A stretch of 64,000 nucleotides of DNA from Ursus arctos. Lineage: Eukaryota; Chordata; Mammalia; Carnivora; Ursidae. The stretch's first letter is position 1; every line of letters starts with the position of its first letter. The stretch spans positions 4,946,001-5,010,000 of the forward strand of contig NW_026622997.1 of the NCBI RefSeq assembly GCF_023065955.2. The letters run 5' to 3'. Positions 11,391-25,000 of the stretch are shown piece by piece. The translations under genes and the position numbers were made by a program. The notes beneath the pieces are model-generated. The model made no database searches. It was not told the DNA's origin and worked only from the letters and a program-made list of their open reading frames with translations.

Positions 11391-11745
11391 AAACAACATC
11401 AGTGGCATCAGTAGTCTATCTCGCCCTTTAGTCAAGTTAGGGCTACCCAAATAAAAAATACTCTATGAAGGCTCAAGCTCTTACAGACAACCCTGGATCC
11501 TGAGTTCCAAATGTAGCACTGTACTGAGGAAGCAGGGGTGAAGAGCACTGGGGTCAGGGCCCTGGAAATGGAAGCTGCTTAGTCGGGTCAAGTGGTCTAT
11601 GGAAATCAGGATCTCCCTAAATGGTAGGAATATGAGCATGGGTAGACAGGTTAGCCAGTGACAGAAAAATACAAACTGAAACAGAGGAAAAAGAATGAAG
11701 AGCTGAAATACTCACAGAAGCACACAAAGTGAAACACAATTATAC

Positions 11746-11755
11746 TTTATTTATT
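11746..11755 (-). terminator. RPP21 polyadenylation signals
   Basis: Two overlapping AATAAA hexamers on the minus strand (11750-11755 and 11746-11751) lie about 45-50 nt after the RPP21 stop codon. They would give a very short 3' UTR. Position and motif support the call; no transcript evidence is available. Confidence 0.6.
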
Positions 11756-11799
11756 TGAAAGATAGGGTGAATCCATCACTGGTGGCTGGAGCTCTGAGG

Positions 11800-13367
11800 C
11801 TACACTTTCTCCTCAGGAAGGTGGGCTGGAATGGGGTGGGCTGCCTTTGGCAGGGGCTGTGGTGATTTGAGATCTGGGTAGATGAGAATTTGAGTTTTTT
11901 AAGATTGTTGCACCTCTCACAGCAATCCAGAATCCACCTGTGTGTCCTCTTCAGCTCTATGCGCCCCCACCACCCCTAACTTCCTGGGGGCATCCCCAAT
12001 TTTTCTCTACAAACCTCTCACCTGCCTGGCTCCCCAGCTGGGCCTCAGGCCGGTCTCCCCAGAGTAGATGATCAGGATCATTGAGGAAACGCTGGCTGCG
12101 CTGGCATGTTAGGCAAGTCTGTACTGTCCAGCGCTGTCCCTTGCAGCCTGGGTGAAGGTGCGGAGTGGGGGGAAGTGCCCAGGTTTAGGAGAAGAAAAGG
12201 TCTCCTGCACCCAGTTTTCCTCCACTGTTTCTCAATAGGAATTCCAACATTTCCCAACTTTGAATACAAATTTGAGGCATCTTACCCCTGCCTACAGTCT
12301 GTCGATTTCTCAGTATCCCTTAAGATAAAGTCCAAACTTCTTAAGAAGCCTCTTCAAGATCTGCCCTGTGTCCTTCCCCAGCCTCACGTTTTTGCCCTTG
12401 CCTACCTCAAACTCCAGGTTCCTGGACTCTGGTCTCCCTGACAGCACCGCAAGCTCTCTTGTCTCAGAGTCCTCACGCATGCCTAGAATTTCCATTTCTC
12501 ACTCCTCTTGCTTATCATGAACCGTACCACCACTGGTATAAGTAACCTAGCATTTTACTTCCTCAAGTAAAGCATTTTTCTACACTATCTTGTTTCTTAG
12601 TCTGTCCTATCAGACTATAATTTCAGTGAGAATAATGGATCTTGTACAATACTTGACACATCCTAGAAAAATATTTGTTGAATGAATGAATGAATGCTGA
12701 TGTGAATCTTGTCCTCCACTATGCAAAACAACATCTATTAGTATGTGTGGGCGGGGCTACCTCTTAGGGCAACATCATTTCCCTACTGCCCAGACTTTCC
12801 TTAGTTGGTCCATGTGGAGTTAGCCGTTCAACCCGGAGCTGGAAGAAGCCGGCTGCTGTAAATCCCACGCCAGAAGCCCACCTAAAGCGAGGAAGGGGGT
12901 CTCCTCCCCTGCCCACTGGCACTCCTCAATCACCCCACATCATCAGAAGCACTCACGTCTCTGGCGCTGGGTGCAGGTGAGGCCCGGGATGAGGAGGGAA
13001 GAGCAGCCACGACAGAGGGTCCTCTTCACCGAGGGGTCCCTGCGGGAGGAGGGGGTTGGTGGTCCGAGCGCCCGCGCTCCCTCTCCCATTCTTCCCGCGT
13101 CCCGCCCGCCGCCAGTTTCCCTGCGCATCTCACCGCCGCAAGACCAGCCGCTTTGCAATGGTCCTCTCCGTGTGGCAGTAAAACCTCGCCAGCGCCTGGT
13201 TCGTGGGGTCTTGCGCAAGGACACAGTGGGCGGCCTGGGGGAGGGAAACCATTACTTCGTGGCCGGCCACACCCGGCCGCCTCCCCGTACGCCCCCGACG
13301 CGGGACTCACCTGGTACAGGAAGCTGAGCCTCTGGAAGGCCTCGCGGTCCTTCACCTGCCCAGCCAT
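11800..13367 (-). CDS. RPP21: RPP21, ribonuclease P/MRP protein subunit p21 (five coding exons)
   Basis: Minus-strand coding exons are 13311-13367 (57 nt), 13134-13234 (101), 12957-13039 (83), 12022-12147 (126) and 11800-11873 (74). Every junction has AG/GT ends and the frame holds through all five, giving 146 aa. RPP21 is a subunit of nuclear RNase P, which removes tRNA 5' leaders, and of RNase MRP; the archaeal counterpart is Rpr2/Rpp21. The four zinc-ribbon cysteines are present as C62, C65, C92 and C95, in the contexts TLCRGCSS and TCLTCQR. The start ATG sits in a CpG island and opens with MAGQVKDREAFQRL. The human protein is 154 aa as I recall; here the reading frame stops just after PEEKV, so the C-terminal tail is shorter by about eight residues. 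The gene lies downstream of TRIM39 in the same orientation, as in human. Confidence 0.95.
12300..12700 (+). repeat. L2 fragment in RPP21 intron 3
   Basis: Phrases aaagtccaaacttcttaag, tctgccctgtgtccttcccc and the end atatttgttgaatgaatgaatg follow the L2 3' end. It lies in the intron between RPP21 exons at 12147 and 12957. Confidence 0.7.
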
Positions 13368-13480
13368 CGGCGCCGTTCGAGCACCTCACACACGACCGTC
13401 CGCAGGTCCCGCCCCTCCGGTAGCCCCGCCTCAGGCGCCCGCGCACGGCCTCCTGGGAAGTGTGGTTCCTGGGCCCGCGA
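12950..13480. promoter_or_regulatory. CpG island over RPP21 promoter and first exons
   Basis: A CpG-rich, GC-rich block covers RPP21 exons 1-3 and about 100 bp upstream of its ATG. It contains many CCGCC/GGCGG elements and no TATA box, consistent with a housekeeping promoter firing on the minus strand. Several overlapping long frames on both strands here are products of GC richness. Confidence 0.7.
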
Positions 13481-13679
13481 GCCCCTCTCTGAGAGCCTTA
13501 CTCTGGCGCCACCCTGCGGCCTCACGGACTCCAGTTGCCTATAAACCCATACGCACCCCTGCCACCCAAGTCCAGGGTCCCTTCCTGAGTTTTGGCTTCC
13601 TTCTAGTCTTCCTCAAGCCCATGATCAGTTATACTAGGTCGGAAAGTCTAGTGAACAGGAGAGGATCTTAAACTGCAAA

Positions 13680-15540
13680 ACATTTTTAGCACAGAAGACT
13701 GGTCTCCTTATGGGGAGATGCTTATGTGCAATTTACACCCAGCTAGAACTTCTGCCCTACTCTCCTGAAGCCCAAGGCTGCTGCCTGAAAGATCTACAGA
13801 CCGAAGGAACAGAAGTTATACATTCAGAAAAAGCACTGGTACCAGCAGGAGTGAAATTGTAAAGGATCATGAGGGTGGTCAAGGGGAGGAAGCACAGCTT
13901 ATTCCCATTCTTTTCCACTTACCAAATAAACACTTCCTATTATGCAGTGCTGGACACATACATAGTAGGTGATCCTAGCTAACTTCTAGTCTTAGGTACT
14001 GGAGCACAGAAACTTCTGACATCTCCTGCCCCTGAAACTCTCCCCTCTCCCACCTCCCCTGTTCCAATCATATACTTCACATTCCTTACTCTGACCTCTG
14101 TCTCCCAGTTTGTTCTGTTTGACATCTTGTGTTTACTTCTGCCTCATAGGTAATGATCACCAGTTCCTGAAGTCAGAAGTAGAGGGATGTGAGCTGGAGG
14201 GGCAGAACATGAATGAACCTTGAGACAGGGAGAGGGCGGCATTAAGTCAGGAGAGAATAAGGCCTCTCTCCCTTCTCAAATCCTGCCAGGCCAGGCAGGA
14301 AACCAGGCCTCCAGCTCAGAAGAAATGGCCAAAACCTCCTCTAGGATTAATTTCACAAGGATCCCTAAATTCCAATGAGGAGTATGTTTTAAATGTAGAC
14401 ATCCAGGCCCACCCCAGACCTTGATCAATCACTGAGGGCGAACCCCAGGATCATGCATTCTTAACACCAGTGATTCTTACACATCAACAAAAGGCCATCA
14501 TCAAATTACCACACAACACAGAGATCACTTCAGTGGATCCTTTGTTCCATATTATGTTTTACCAACCAAAGCATCTTGCCACAAAGAACCACAGTCAAGG
14601 CACAAAGGTAAGAGGAGAGTCTGGACAAAGTCCTGTTGAGGTGGTAGGAGGAATTGAAACACTCTCAATAAACTGCAGTCTCTTGTCCCAATCTTCTGTG
14701 AACCCCTGATCACCCAAATAGCAGATATTTCAAATCATTTTAGTTTGGTTTGACATGCATCGCTTTAACCTTTTTTGACAACATATGTACCCTACAAGTT
14801 GTTTATTTTGGCCTAATGTCAAAATGATTTACATTCTCTGATAGGGGAAATGGCAAAAGGTGAAGGATGGCAACAAATAAGCAAAAGACTGGCTCCTGTG
14901 AACACTAGTTCCAGGCCATATGCACACAGGCTAAAGGAAGTTGCCTGCCTGACCCTTCCCTCTACACACCCTCTCTTCTACCCTGTCCTCAGGGTGAAGA
15001 AGACTCCATTTCCTTTCTCCCTTTTTGGCTTGGACACCTTAGCCAAGCAACAAGGCTGAGAACTTGGGAGCAGCTACTTGGTAACATCCTTTAAGGCCAG
15101 GGCTTTGGATAGAAAAACCTTTCTCTTTCCTCTAATACCTGACTGTCCTTTCCAGGTTCCCTTGGGAAAGCAGTGAATGGGTAGATGTGTCTTGGGGGTC
15201 TCTGGTACCTCATCTCTGCAGGAGAAAGGTGACTGGCTGACATCTTGGAGACAACCAACTCTAAGGAGGCAGGCACTAAGCCAGCTTTGCTGAAGGCTGA
15301 GGCAGGGACCCAAGTTCTCCTCTCCTTTCTTCTCACCCTCTCCTCCCCCCATTCCTACCTCTGGCCAATCCTACTCATAATGGCAACTTACTCTGGGAAT
15401 GGAAGACCAAAGAAACCCCTATCCCCTTCATTAGTCACTAGGAATCTGTTCCTTTAGCCCCTTTCCCGACTTTCTTTCTAATCTTGATGCTCAATCTCTG
15501 CCCTCAAAAAAAACAAAAACAAAAACAAAAACAAAAATCT
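13680..15540. other. intergenic sequence between TRIM39 and RPP21, little recognisable
   Basis: Mostly unique. Open frames at 14470-14709 and 14850-15059 have no recognisable domain, no splice context and no neighbour support. An (AAAAAC)n tract occupies 15507-15537. A TRIM39-RPP21 readthrough transcript would cross this stretch. Confidence 0.5.
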
Positions 15541-15579
15541 CCTTAACTTCTAGACCCATAACAGCAACTATCATTCATC

Positions 15580-15585
15580 TTTATT
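15580..15585 (-). terminator. candidate TRIM39 polyadenylation signal
   Basis: An AATAAA on the minus strand lies 450 bp after the TRIM39 stop codon, downstream of an (AAAAAC)n tract read on the plus strand at about 15507-15537. It is a plausible 3' end but other sites may be used. Confidence 0.4.
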
Positions 15586-16034
15586 TTAGTCTAGAGGTAC
15601 ACAGACCCCTCTGATCTTCCTCAAGAAATAAGACCATTCTGGGTCAAAGAACCCCTAAAAGGATGTGCAGGGGTTTCTCTTTCCTCTTCTGGTTTTGAGC
15701 AAGTCAGACCCTCCCACAGACTTTCTGTTTCCGGAAAAGCCTCTCCTTCCTTCCCAACCTATCCATGTGCAATAGAAAAACCTGATGGACTTCAGGGGAG
15801 ACAACCCCTGGGAACTAGCTCCCCACCCTGACAGGAGGGAGACACAGCTGTGCTCTCATCCCAGACCAGTCCTATCTATTCCTCCATATAAACCATTCTA
15901 GAAACCAAGGTGCTTCTCCTAGACAGTGCAGGACTGGAACCAGGCAGACACGAAGACGTTCCAGCAGGTCACAGGAAGGAAGGCCCATAGCTCTTGACCC
16001 TGACTCACCCCAATTATTCCCACATCCCTACCTG

Positions 16035-19000
16035 TCACTCCCAATCTGTTGGGGGCCTGATGGTAAGTGGAGCAGCATTCTTCCGACCAGCCCGGATGCC
16101 TGGATAGAAGAGGGGCCAAAGTTTCTCAGTAAAAGTATCAGTAAAAGTGTAGATATGAGAGCGGTCTGTGACATTGTAAAAAGACAGTGTGCCGGCCTCA
16201 TAGTCTAGGAATATGCCCACCCGCTTGGGTTTCACCTTGATGTGCAAAGGGGTAAAAGGCGTGGTGGTGGCTGCATATTTGTCCCCATTCCACAGCCGCA
16301 CCCGCCAGTAGCCAGTCTCAGGGAGTGGAGTCAGCTCGCCCTTTCGGCTCACGGAGTCCCGGCACACGCCCACTGCCCAGTGGGTCTTATCACCCACCTC
16401 CACCTCCCAGTAGTGTCGGCCTGAGGTGAAGCCCTCAGTAGCCAGGACACAAGGGTAGAAGGTGAACCGCCGTGGTGTGTCAGGGAGATCCCGGAGTCTC
16501 GTCTCCACAAACTTGACGCTCTTACGATCTTCTGACAGGACTAGGTTAGGGTGAGCAGTCTCTGGGTCCAGGGTCACATCCGCTGGCGGGAGAAGCCAGA
16601 GTGGGGAGCTAGATGAGGACGGGAATAGCTAAATGCCCTGCCTCACTCTTCCAGCCTGCCTTTACAGAGTCTGCTTCCTTAAAGGTCCCAAGAACACCAT
16701 GGTTTGATTCACTTTCTCAATCCATGGTGTCATCTAAGGGAAAGGAGGGAACAATGGCTTCCCTTCTCACCCTGGCCCTAAAGTAAACAGCTAATGATCT
16801 CTTGGTTCTGCGAGGGCTGATGGTTTAGGCTCCTGCCTGACCCCTTCTCCATCACCCTGTGACATCATCTCACTACGTGAAGAAGCACAAGTCATAGTCT
16901 AAGGGCCAGAAAGAACAGAAAATGTTAAGAAGGATACACAGAAAGACAGTATTATGGTCCAGGGATAGGGTGATCATGTATCTGGAACAGTCCTGGTTCA
17001 TGACTATTTTCTCTGAGTAAATATTAATGATACTCCCTTTCACTCTCAAGGGGGGACAAGTTTAGGCATATTATTTAACCTCTCTGGGTGCCTATTTAGA
17101 AAAGTGTGGGCCTAAGAGTAGATGACACCTAAGCTCTGTTACTCACAGTGAAATTGAAAGCCAGGTAAAGGGATGGGCACAAAAAGTGACAGATGGGGTA
17201 AGTGGAGCCCAGATAAAGTGGGATCTAAAGATTTTCTTCTCTGCTGATTCCCTCTACTAGTTTACTTTTGGGAACAACTCACCAATTAGCTGTTTAAGGA
17301 TTTTCCTTAGGGCAAAGTACTGTCGGGGGAAATTGCTGAAGTTCTTTTCCAGCTCTATAGACACTGAAGTCACCTCCATGGTCTTCACCTTCTCACATCT
17401 AGGAGGGATAGGGAGATAGGGGAAGAGAGGGCAGGGTCAGGGGAAGCTCCAGCTGAGTGAGTATGCAGATATTCTCTTTGGGGAGAAACTAAAATTCTCC
17501 AACCTCCCACTTTCTTCCTCCTCTCTGAAGACAAGTACTCACTTACTGCTTTCTTTTGCCAATCTATGGAGAGCCACAGGGTCCCCTGGACAGAGCCTTA
17601 TTTTAAGAATGAGTCTCAGAACTTTCTGGGGGTATGGCTATATTTCATGCAAGTAGGTAATCACTCTCTCCACTCTCCAAACCCCTTCCTTTGTCTGTCT
17701 TGTTTGGACACATTTCCACCCACAGGCACAGGGAGAATCTGGTTCTACATTACCTTGGTATCTTCCTCACCAGGTTAGTCCTGATGCTCAAAAGGGAAAA
17801 GGTAATGGACTATTACTCCCAATGATTTGCTCTCTGACTGGCTTCATGGATGCAATGAACCTTCTCCCCCATCTTACCAGACACTGCGTGACTTTCCTAT
17901 CCTTCTCCCCTAACTCCTAACTGTACTCCTGGTCTCTAAGCCAAGACCTAACTCACTCAAAGAGATGCAAGAATCACTTACTTTTCCAGGGTACTTTTGA
18001 CATCCTAGAGGGAAGGAGAAAAGAAAGCAATATTGGTCCTGGTAGTCAAGGGTCCTACAGGCAAAAGGTTTCCCCCCTCCCCAAATTCCTAGATCTATAC
18101 AATAGGAATAGGGCAAACTGAGGGTCACAATGCATGGGGAAGAGCTCCAGGGGGATCTGAGTACATCTCTTGCAACCTGATCCCCGTTTTCAACTTTTGG
18201 TTAGCACGAAGCTTGGCAATTTATATCACTTCCAAATGGTTTCTTGTGTCTTTGTCTTGCTCCTTAAGGATACTGGGAGCTCAATGAAAAGGACAGGGAT
18301 TGTGTCTGCTCTTTACTCTGTCCCCCAAGTACCAACCACACACCTGTCTCTTTGAGGATCAGTACAGACTGGTGGCATAGGAATGAATCACACTTTCCTG
18401 TTGTTGTTTGTTATCCCCATCTGGTACTCATTAATAAACATTAATAACTGTGTGCCAATCCTGATTTGTGAATACTTGGGGTCCAGAAGACAAAGAAGAG
18501 AAATCTCTGCCCCCCAAGGATTTCCCAGTTTAATGTGGAAGGCAGAACACACATACATGAAGGGACACAAGAATAAATACCAAGCAATACATAACACGCA
18601 GATATATGTACAACGAAGCCTCACTGATTCAAATGCTGGTAATCTGATCTCTAAAATAAGAGACATATTTCCTACAGCCTTGCTAACACCATTCATCCGC
18701 TTAAAAGAACAAATTATTTCAAACATTTTAAAGGCAATATTTACATATCAAAAGTAATATATTATTTATACATAGTTTCAAGTGTCCTTCAAACTAGGTT
18801 TGTATTTTTTTTTAGCACTAGGTAAATCAAGTTCCAGGACCTAAAAGTAATGGCAACTACATTTACATAATTTTTAATGTATAGTGTTTTTTCACTAATT
18901 CAGACTCGATTTCCCTCCTTTCAAAGGGAATTATTTTCTTTGGTACAAATTAAGCACATAATTGTTCACAAGACATAAGAACACAGAAATGATTAGAAGG

Positions 19001-22000
19001 GGATGGGGGAAATCAGAGAAGCCTTTCTATAGAAAAAAGATCCTCTGAGTATGTCTGGACTCAAGAACTGGATTAGAGAAGCAAAGCAGAAGAGTGAGCA
19101 TCCCAGGTTGACAGAAGGGCCTGTGCAAAGCTATACTGCACTTGACCTGAGGGGCTATGCAGGGGCAAAGGTCGAACCTTAAGCATCTCGAAGCCCGACT
19201 GTAAGCACTTGCCCTCCACCTCAGCAGCCAAGTGGGCCAGGTCCCGGCGCTTGTCTCCAAGGTGAGCAGCATTTTCTCGGAGGCGCTGTAGAATGTCTTG
19301 TTCCTCCTCCTCTAGTCGTGAGAGCAACATCTGCTGCTCTTCATCCAGCCGCCTATGAAGCTCTTCAAATTCCTTTAAGATCTGTTGCCGGCGACACTCC
19401 ACTAGTCTCTGAGAAAAGAGGGAAAGTGTTATATTTAGCAGGGCCAGTGGGGCCTTTCCCTACCCACCATGTGTATGAATTAACACAGACTTCCAGGGTC
19501 ACTGGAAATAGCTTAACAGGATACTCATGTTTCTCTCCATTGAAATTTCCTTCTGTAAGTAATGGTTCCATTCTCACTGTCACCCTTACTGATTACTCGG
19601 GAATGAAGATGACTGGGGAAATTTAAAAAAATCAGTGTTTAAAAAAATTTTAATTTTCTTTATTCTAAAATTTTCTTTATTCTAAAAAAGCTGTACTTCT
19701 ATGGTTTAGTGAAAAAAAAGCAAGATATAAGAACTCAATAATATGATGACATCTACTATTATGGATACAAGATATATCTGCTATTCCCAATTCTAAACTC
19801 TAGCTAATGCAATTTATCAAGAAAAGGAAAGTAATAAGTACTGGAAAGTTAGAGATAAGATGGTCATCATTTGTATATTGCCAGACGTCTACCCTCTACA
19901 AACCAGAGAACGAACTGGAAAAGTATCTGAATCAGTAAGATTGTAGTAATGGGTTGTTACAAAATATATACAGTTGACTGTTGAACAATACAGGTTTGAA
20001 CTGTGAGGGTCCATTTACACATGGACTTTTTTTTCCATAAATAGGGTATTTTCTTTTCCTTATGATTTTCTTAATAACATTTCCTTTTCTCTAGCTCACT
20101 TTACTGTGAGAATACAGTATATAATACAAATAACATATAAAATAGGTGTTAATCACTGTTTAGGTCATCGCTAATGCCTCTGGTCAACAGTAAAGTCTTA
20201 AGAGTTAAATTTTTCAATGACATGGATAGAACTAGAGGGTATTATGCTAAGTGAAATAAGTCAGAGAAAGACAAATATCATGATTTCATTCATATGTGGA
20301 ATTTAAGAAACAAAACAGAGGAGCATAGGGAAAGGGAAGGAAAAATAAAATAAGATGAAATCAGAGAGGGAGACAAACCATAAGAGACTCTTAATCACAG
20401 GATGCAAACTGAGAGTTGCTGGAGGGGAGGTGGGTGAGGGAATGGTGTAACTGCATGATGGGCATTAAGGAGGGCACGTGATGTAATGAGCACTAGGTGT
20501 TATATGCAACTGATGAATCACTAAACTCTACCTCTGAAACTAATAAAAAAAAAGAGTTAAGTTTTTGGGGAGTCGAAAGTTATATGCAGATTTCCCACTG
20601 CACTGCTGACCTTGTTCAAGGGTCACCTGTATATAGATTTCAGGGAAGAACCTGTTAAAGTTTCATGTCACTTCAGAGAACTGACAGTTCCCATTCCAGG
20701 AATAGGTTCCAGAAGTTTGTGAATTAGTTGTTGAAACATGTTTTCTCTCAGCTACCACACAGAATTAAACCTCTAACCTTCGTGAAATTTGATGATATAG
20801 GACTAAAACACCAGCCATAACACTTCCTGAAGGTTATCACCTAGCATGTCCTTCCTTCTGAACCTCCACTGCAACAAGTGATCTGCCCAGATGGAGGCTC
20901 CAAGTGTCACGTGACCGATAGGGAACAGTAAACCCAAGAGGGAAGTAAAAGAGAAGCAGAGACAGGGACTCTGGAAGTAAAAAGTAGATAGGGACTGAAA
21001 GGCAGGTCTGAGGGGGATAGAGAGTGGCTGCAAAGCCAGTATGGGCCTTAGAAGCCTGGTATTTCTGGATTTCAAGCTAGTTCTCAGCAGAGGCTGGCTA
21101 GCTCTGGTTCTGGAGCTGCTGCTGCTTCCCATTCCACTGCTGCCTTCTCAGATGCACACTGGAACGAAATATATTCTTACAACATGTACCCTGTGAAAAT
21201 TATGAAAGGAAACCTCACTAAAATGGAATCAGGATGCCAGCAGGGGGAGCTCTCACCTACCACATCAATTGTAGACCCAACCAGAAGAGATGTACCTTGC
21301 AAGTCTGTACTATCTTACCACCCCAACAGGAGGAAGAAAGGTTTTCTTTTTGCAGGGCAACAAGCCCAGCCAGTGACAAACTGTCACAACCAGCCAATGA
21401 AAAGTCACTATACTCTGAACTCCCAGTTTACTACAAGGACTTTTCATTTATAAGAGCCCTTCCCAACTACCCCCTTTCCTCTTTAGAAGAGGGGTCCTCT
21501 CCTTAGTTCTCTAGACTTGCCTATGGCTTTGCCTTAGCTTGCTTGTCCTGAACTGCAATTCGCTGCTATTCCTGAATACACTCGTTTATGCTGGTAAGAT
21601 AACTGAATTTTATTTCTTAACCCCTAAGTAAAATACAACTTTTTTCCCTGTGTGTGCACACACATGTGTATGTTAGTGTATGTTGAGAGGTGATGTATGG
21701 GAAGAATGTAGGATTCATAACTGTGGTAAATAAGGAGCAAAATGGCTGTCTTTTATATAATTCCATAATCCCTTCTCTTTGTTTTCACTCTATATATGTA
21801 GGGCAGTAGTTCTTAATGAGGGTGTTACTTCCCAGTAGGGATATTTTGGAAACACAGGGCTTTTTAATTTTGTTTGCCATAACTGGGGGTACTCTAGTAA
21901 GGCTGCCAGCACTCCAATATATGAGATGACTCTGCAACATGTACTGTTCTGCACCGTTTTCCATATTGTATAATATTGTATATTGTATATTGTATATTTC

Positions 22001-25000
22001 CATGCTGTATATTTAAAAACATAGGCCTGGACTTGAATGTCATTTTATACATAAACAGAGTAATTTGTACCCGGTTTTAATATAACTGCTTTTCAGAAAT
22101 GGCTGAATAAAATTAAGACTGTATTTTTAATTAGAACTTTATCAAAAGCTACTTTTCATCTTGAAAAATTATGTCACCAAGATCTAAGCTGCTTGTGGTG
22201 CTTGTCAGTTTTACTATGCAATTATTTCAGTCTGAATTTGTATTTGTTGCATTGTTGATGATGTCACATATAGGTACAAGGATAAAACTACATTGTGGTG
22301 TCTTTTAGGGTAGTCTTGCCCAAATATTTACATATCAGATTTTATTTAAATCACTTTCCTTTATGATGTGTGTGCTTGTGTGTGTATTTGGACATGAGTC
22401 TTTAAAATTATGCAGATGATTATTTTATCTATAATTTTCATTTCAGCATGGTTAATTACTAAATTATTTATGTCTAAAAGGGGCACTGGGTCTGATTCTG
22501 CAAGTACGGATGAGGGAGAAGTAGGAAGGAGAATTCAAATGGTCACAAAAGGAATGTTCGTGGTAATTTCAGAGACCACTGAATTTTTAAAAACACCACA
22601 GTTCTGTTCAAGCATTTAGAAGGTTTAAAAAAATTTTTATTCCCCTCTTTATCCTTTACCTTTAAGAAGGTGATCAACAGGAACAGGAAAGTTAATGACT
22701 GGGAATAAGCTTCGTTTTCACATATTTTAAGTTTCTCAGGAGCCCTCCAAAAGAACAAAGAACTTTTTTTTAAAGTTCACCTTTGCAATCAAAATTAGTT
22801 AAAATTTAAAAAAATTCAAATGCTTGCTTTATTCAAATATATAAAGGATTAAGGTAATACTTAGTAAATCTTAATAATACTTGCTTTCTGTCAAAATGTT
22901 GTCATTGTTAAAAAATTAGTGTTTCTACTATTTTCAAACTTGTGTTTAATTTCTGGTGATCCCTAAATCTCAACTCCAAAAACTCATTATTTCTTCTGGA
23001 AGCTTTTAATGAGGTCGAATTTCTATGTTGTCTTCTTATGAATTTGCAACTGTGCTTTTTGTGCTGTGTCGTTATCTATTTTCTCCACGTGACTGTAAGC
23101 TCAAGCAGGACAGGGACTGTGTTTTGCTCATCATTGTTCCCCAGTGTCAGAATTTGGCCTATATTAGAAGCTTAATACATACTTATTGATTCATGCAGAG
23201 CCAGTATCCCTGATTTTGCCAGATACTGGCTGTGCGATCTTAGACTAGATATTTATTCCAGTTTTGTTTCCTCCTGTGATAACTGAGGGTAATAATACCT
23301 ACTTTACAAGGTATCTAAGTTCATATTTGCTAAAGATGACCTCCAGGACCCCCTTTTCTTTGTCTGACAGCTCCTCTAGGGCCCACATGTTCATTGGCCT
23401 GAACTCTTAGAACTCTAACCTGGGCAGAACCATAAAGCCTAATGCAACCTTGTAAGTTTGGAATGTCATGGCACCCAATGAATTCATACACGGGACTCAA
23501 TAAATACTTAGTTATTACTGCCACTATTAAGAATTGTTCACTGTCCAATAAAATAAGACAGATACCAAAATATCATGTTACAAATATGGTAATTCTATGA
23601 AAGAGAAGCAAAATTATACGCAAATTAAGAAAGTTAATTTCTGAAGAGTCAAGGAAGGCTGCATAGGAAGTGGCTTTTATCCTGCCTGAACGATAGATAG
23701 GATCCTATAGATGTAGGATGGAGAGAGCAACAGTCTAGGAATGAACCAACATCATTTAGCATACCTGAACTTACTTAAGAGAATGTGGGTGGTCCTAAAG
23801 TCACTGGGCAGTTCTGGGAGCTCTTTGTCAGCTTCTTCTTTCTTTCTCCCCAGTGAACCTTCCAAATTCTTCTCTCCTCAATCCCTCTAAGAAACTCCTA
23901 TCCCTGCTCTCTCCCTGCTTTACAAGAAAAAAGGAGACCAATGGGCATGAACTCCCTCAACTTGCCACAAGTAAGATGTTCTGTCTGTCCTTCCTTTACT
24001 TCCTACATCCTTCTCTTCAATACTTAATTCATGACAAATAATTTAAGTACAATGTATAATGACAAAGAAGCCTAATAAAATACCATTGTTTTTGAGAGAA
24101 CAGCATTTTTCTAATGAATCAGACTGGTGGATTAAATAATGTGTGGTTAATGTGTGTTTAACGGCCTGCAGAGCAGCCCAGATGGAATCACCTGCCTTTA
24201 CCTTGAGCTCTCCAGGCTTTTTCTCCTCAGAGGACTTGCAGCGGGTGATCTCCTGCAGCTTCTGCTCCAGGGGCTCCAGGCACTTCTGCAATTTTTCCTG
24301 AGGGTGGGAAGTGGGAGAGGTGGCATTTGGGGTTGGCTGGCACATCCTACAAAGGTTACCCCATTCATTTTAAACCATTTACGTGCTTCCTATCCATCTC
24401 ATCACCCGCTGATCCCACTCCCTTCCTTGCCTGTCATTTGGGGTGTCAATTTCTGGTCCCTCTTCCTGCCACCAGCCTGTACCCATCATCTTCCTTGCTC
24501 ACCAAACTTTCCTCTCACTGAATCTCACAGTTGTCCAGCTGTCACCAACTCCATGTCCTTCCCCAATCCTATCATTTTCTTACTCAAGTGGCTGCCTATT
24601 ATGTTCAAAGTGACCTTCTGTACTCTGATATCCTTTACACTTGTCCTCCCATCCAAATCAAACCACCTACAAATATAATAAAGTCTTTATTGCTTATATT
24701 CTAAACTACTTTAAATCTTGTGTCCAAGATTTTATTAACATAATTAAACAAAATACCTGATCAGTGCTAAGATATTAAAATCTTTAGTTCCTATTACTCG
24801 AACGTTTACCCTGTGTCCCAACAGTAATTAAATCAGATGTCATATTACCCATTATCAAGGCAGATACAAATGGCAGACAAGTTCAGCTTAGTCTGGTGGG
24901 GATCAGTCTAAACTGATGTTACCAATGAGAAAATAAGGAACATTCTGAGCAGGGGGACAGAAGGAGAAACCAGACCACTTTTCAGTTCTTCCTAAGTTTG

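Noticed and set aside
16683..16731. Hairpin around caccatggt ... ccatggtgt
   Set aside because: A 9-bp stem in a TRIM39 intron; too short to call a structured RNA.
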